Source: DASUFH01 sp036274645 (GTDB lineage: Bacteria > Acidobacteriota > Terriglobia > 20CM-2-55-15). Taken from it: DNA of 6,375 bases. Shown piece after piece: positions 5,540 to 6,375 of this stretch. Position 1 is the stretch's first letter. Each line of letters starts with the position of its first letter. The stretch is from positions 1 to 6,375 of the forward strand of contig DASUFH010000141.1 of the NCBI GenBank assembly GCA_036274645.1, given 5' to 3'. Under the pieces are notes generated by a model, which worked only from the letters and a program-made list of their open reading frames with translations, was not told the origin of the DNA and did not search any database. Made by a program: the position numbers and the translations under genes.

Positions 5540-6375
5540 CTAGTGGGCTGCCCAGGGCGCGGCGGCCGGGACGGGATCCGTTGAATCCCATCCCCGTTTC
5601 GTTTCCTTCGGCATCGTGCGGAAGAACGCGTTGACGGCATGGATCTCGTGGGCGCCCTTGCCGAACACCTTGAAGGCCTCGAAGGTGATCAGCGCCATAC
5701 CCGGGCCATAGGAATTCGTGTCGCCGAAATTCATCCACAGAAGGACGATGCCTTCCTCCTCATCCACGGCGGCCACGCTCGGCACGACATCCGGATGCAG
5801 AATGATTTTCTGGGTATAGAGGCCCGGGGAAGCGTCTCCGCGCGGACCGCCGGCGCCGGCGATGAACGTCCCGTTTTCCACGCGGTACGCCTCCTTCGAG
5901 AACGGTGTCTTCGCATCCGTGAAATTGCCGATGCGCAGTCCTTCGGGGTAATACAGGGCCGTCTTGACCATATCTTCGCGGCTGATCTTCTGTCCTGCCG
6001 GAACAGGTTCGCTCATCACGGGCAGCGGCTTGCCGAGCGAGTCCGGCTTGAACCGGCCGTTGGCGGCAATGCGGTCCACCAGAGTCTCGATGCCGGTGAT
6101 CTTCTGATCCTTCGTATGCAGCACCACCGAATACAACACCTGCTGGTCGCCCGCATAAACCTCGACGTGCGAAGCGGCCACCTGTTTCTTGAGATCGAGA
6201 TAGTCCTGGCGGAACGTCCCCACCCGGGTGATGTCCTTCCACAGACCTTCGCCGAGTTTCAGATCCTTCGAATCTTCGGTGAAGCGCGCGTTCGCGGCCA
6301 GCGGCAGCGAGTCCGGCTTGCGCGCCACCATCGCATCGACGTATTTCGTGATCATGCCCTTCAGGCACGCCCGAT
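5540..6375 (-). CDS. Tandem NTF2-like domain protein of unknown function, 5' end outside the window
   Basis: The frame ends with TAG at 5540-5542 and stays open to the window edge: upstream of the ATG at 6353-6355 it reads RACLKG with no stop. The first conserved stretch (YVDAMVARKPDSLPLAANAR, then FTEDSKDLKLGEGLW) begins at that ATG, so the true start, probably with a signal peptide, lies beyond 6375. Two halves are visible. The first, about the first 95 residues after that ATG, runs through KLGEGLWKDI to DQKITGIETLVDR. The second begins near MVKTALYYPEGLRIGNF and ends GMALITFEAFKVFGKGAHEIHAVNAFF, with RGWDS close to the C-terminus. Each has the helix, strand and 'kI..IE' pattern of NTF2/SnoaL-like folds. 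The family occurs in soil bacteria and fungi, where it is usually annotated only as hypothetical or DUF8021-like. No catalytic role can be assigned. It is convergent with the small secreted protein gene. Confidence 0.82.
   Translation of the reverse strand, partial: RACLKGMITKYVDAMVARKPDSLPLAANARFTEDSKDLKLGEGLWKDITRVGTFRQDYLDLKKQVAASHVEVYAGDQQVLYSVVLHTKDQKITGIETLVDRIAANGRFKPDSLGKPLPVMSEPVPAGQKISREDMVKTALYYPEGLRIGNFTDAKTPFSKEAYRVENGTFIAGAGGPRGDASPGLYTQKIILHPDVVPSVAAVDEEEGIVLLWMNFGDTNSYGPGMALITFEAFKVFGKGAHEIHAVNAFFRTMPKETKRGWDSTDPVPAAAPWAAH

Noticed and set aside
5760..6368. Minus-strand frame of 202 codons overlapping the double NTF2-like gene
   Set aside because: It has a highly Arg/Gly-biased composition typical of an out-of-frame shadow; the other frame carries the conserved family pattern.

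Overview
The window is a GC-rich bacterial stretch of chromosomal type with Shine-Dalgarno-led genes, signal peptides and intergenic palindromes. No rRNA, tRNA, CRISPR array, transposase or phage gene is visible. A leaderless urea/amide-type binding protein, an HD-GYP/LuxR fusion regulator, a TPM-domain protein and small NTF2-fold proteins together would suit a soil bacterium, possibly of the Acidobacteriota. This is an inference from style; no marker gene fixes the lineage.

Layout. Positions 1-189 hold perhaps the last codons of a plus-strand gene running into a large, near-perfect palindrome (58-165). A minus-strand pair follows: an NTF2/SnoaL-like protein (1342-1794) and, 33 bp downstream of it, a solute-binding protein of the UrtA/AmiC/FmdD family without signal peptide (190-1308). 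Across a 51-bp divergent gap lies a plus-strand regulator (1846-3396) made of two HD-GYP-like halves and a C-terminal LuxR-type DNA-binding domain. Next comes a broken gene (3401-3738), then a secreted and membrane-anchored TPM-domain protein (3884-4720), then an intact small secreted helical protein (4807-5301). The broken gene is a recognisable paralogue of that intact protein, so two related copies flank the TPM gene. A repeat-rich convergent gap (5302-5539) separates this group from a minus-strand gene (5540 to the window edge) encoding a protein with two apparent NTF2-like halves, whose N-terminus lies outside the window.

How the genes may work together (inference). The leaderless binding protein and the NTF2-like protein are probably one transcription unit, divergent from the HD-GYP/LuxR regulator. 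Because the binding protein cannot be exported and no permease or ATPase gene is in view, a cytoplasmic ligand-sensor role like that of AmiC is possible, with the divergent regulator a candidate partner or controller of the pair. The TPM protein and the small helical protein both carry export signals and may act together at the cell envelope. The most unusual features are the complementary decay of the two HD-GYP halves, the paralogue pair around the TPM gene, and the layered inverted and direct repeats at 5349-5499.
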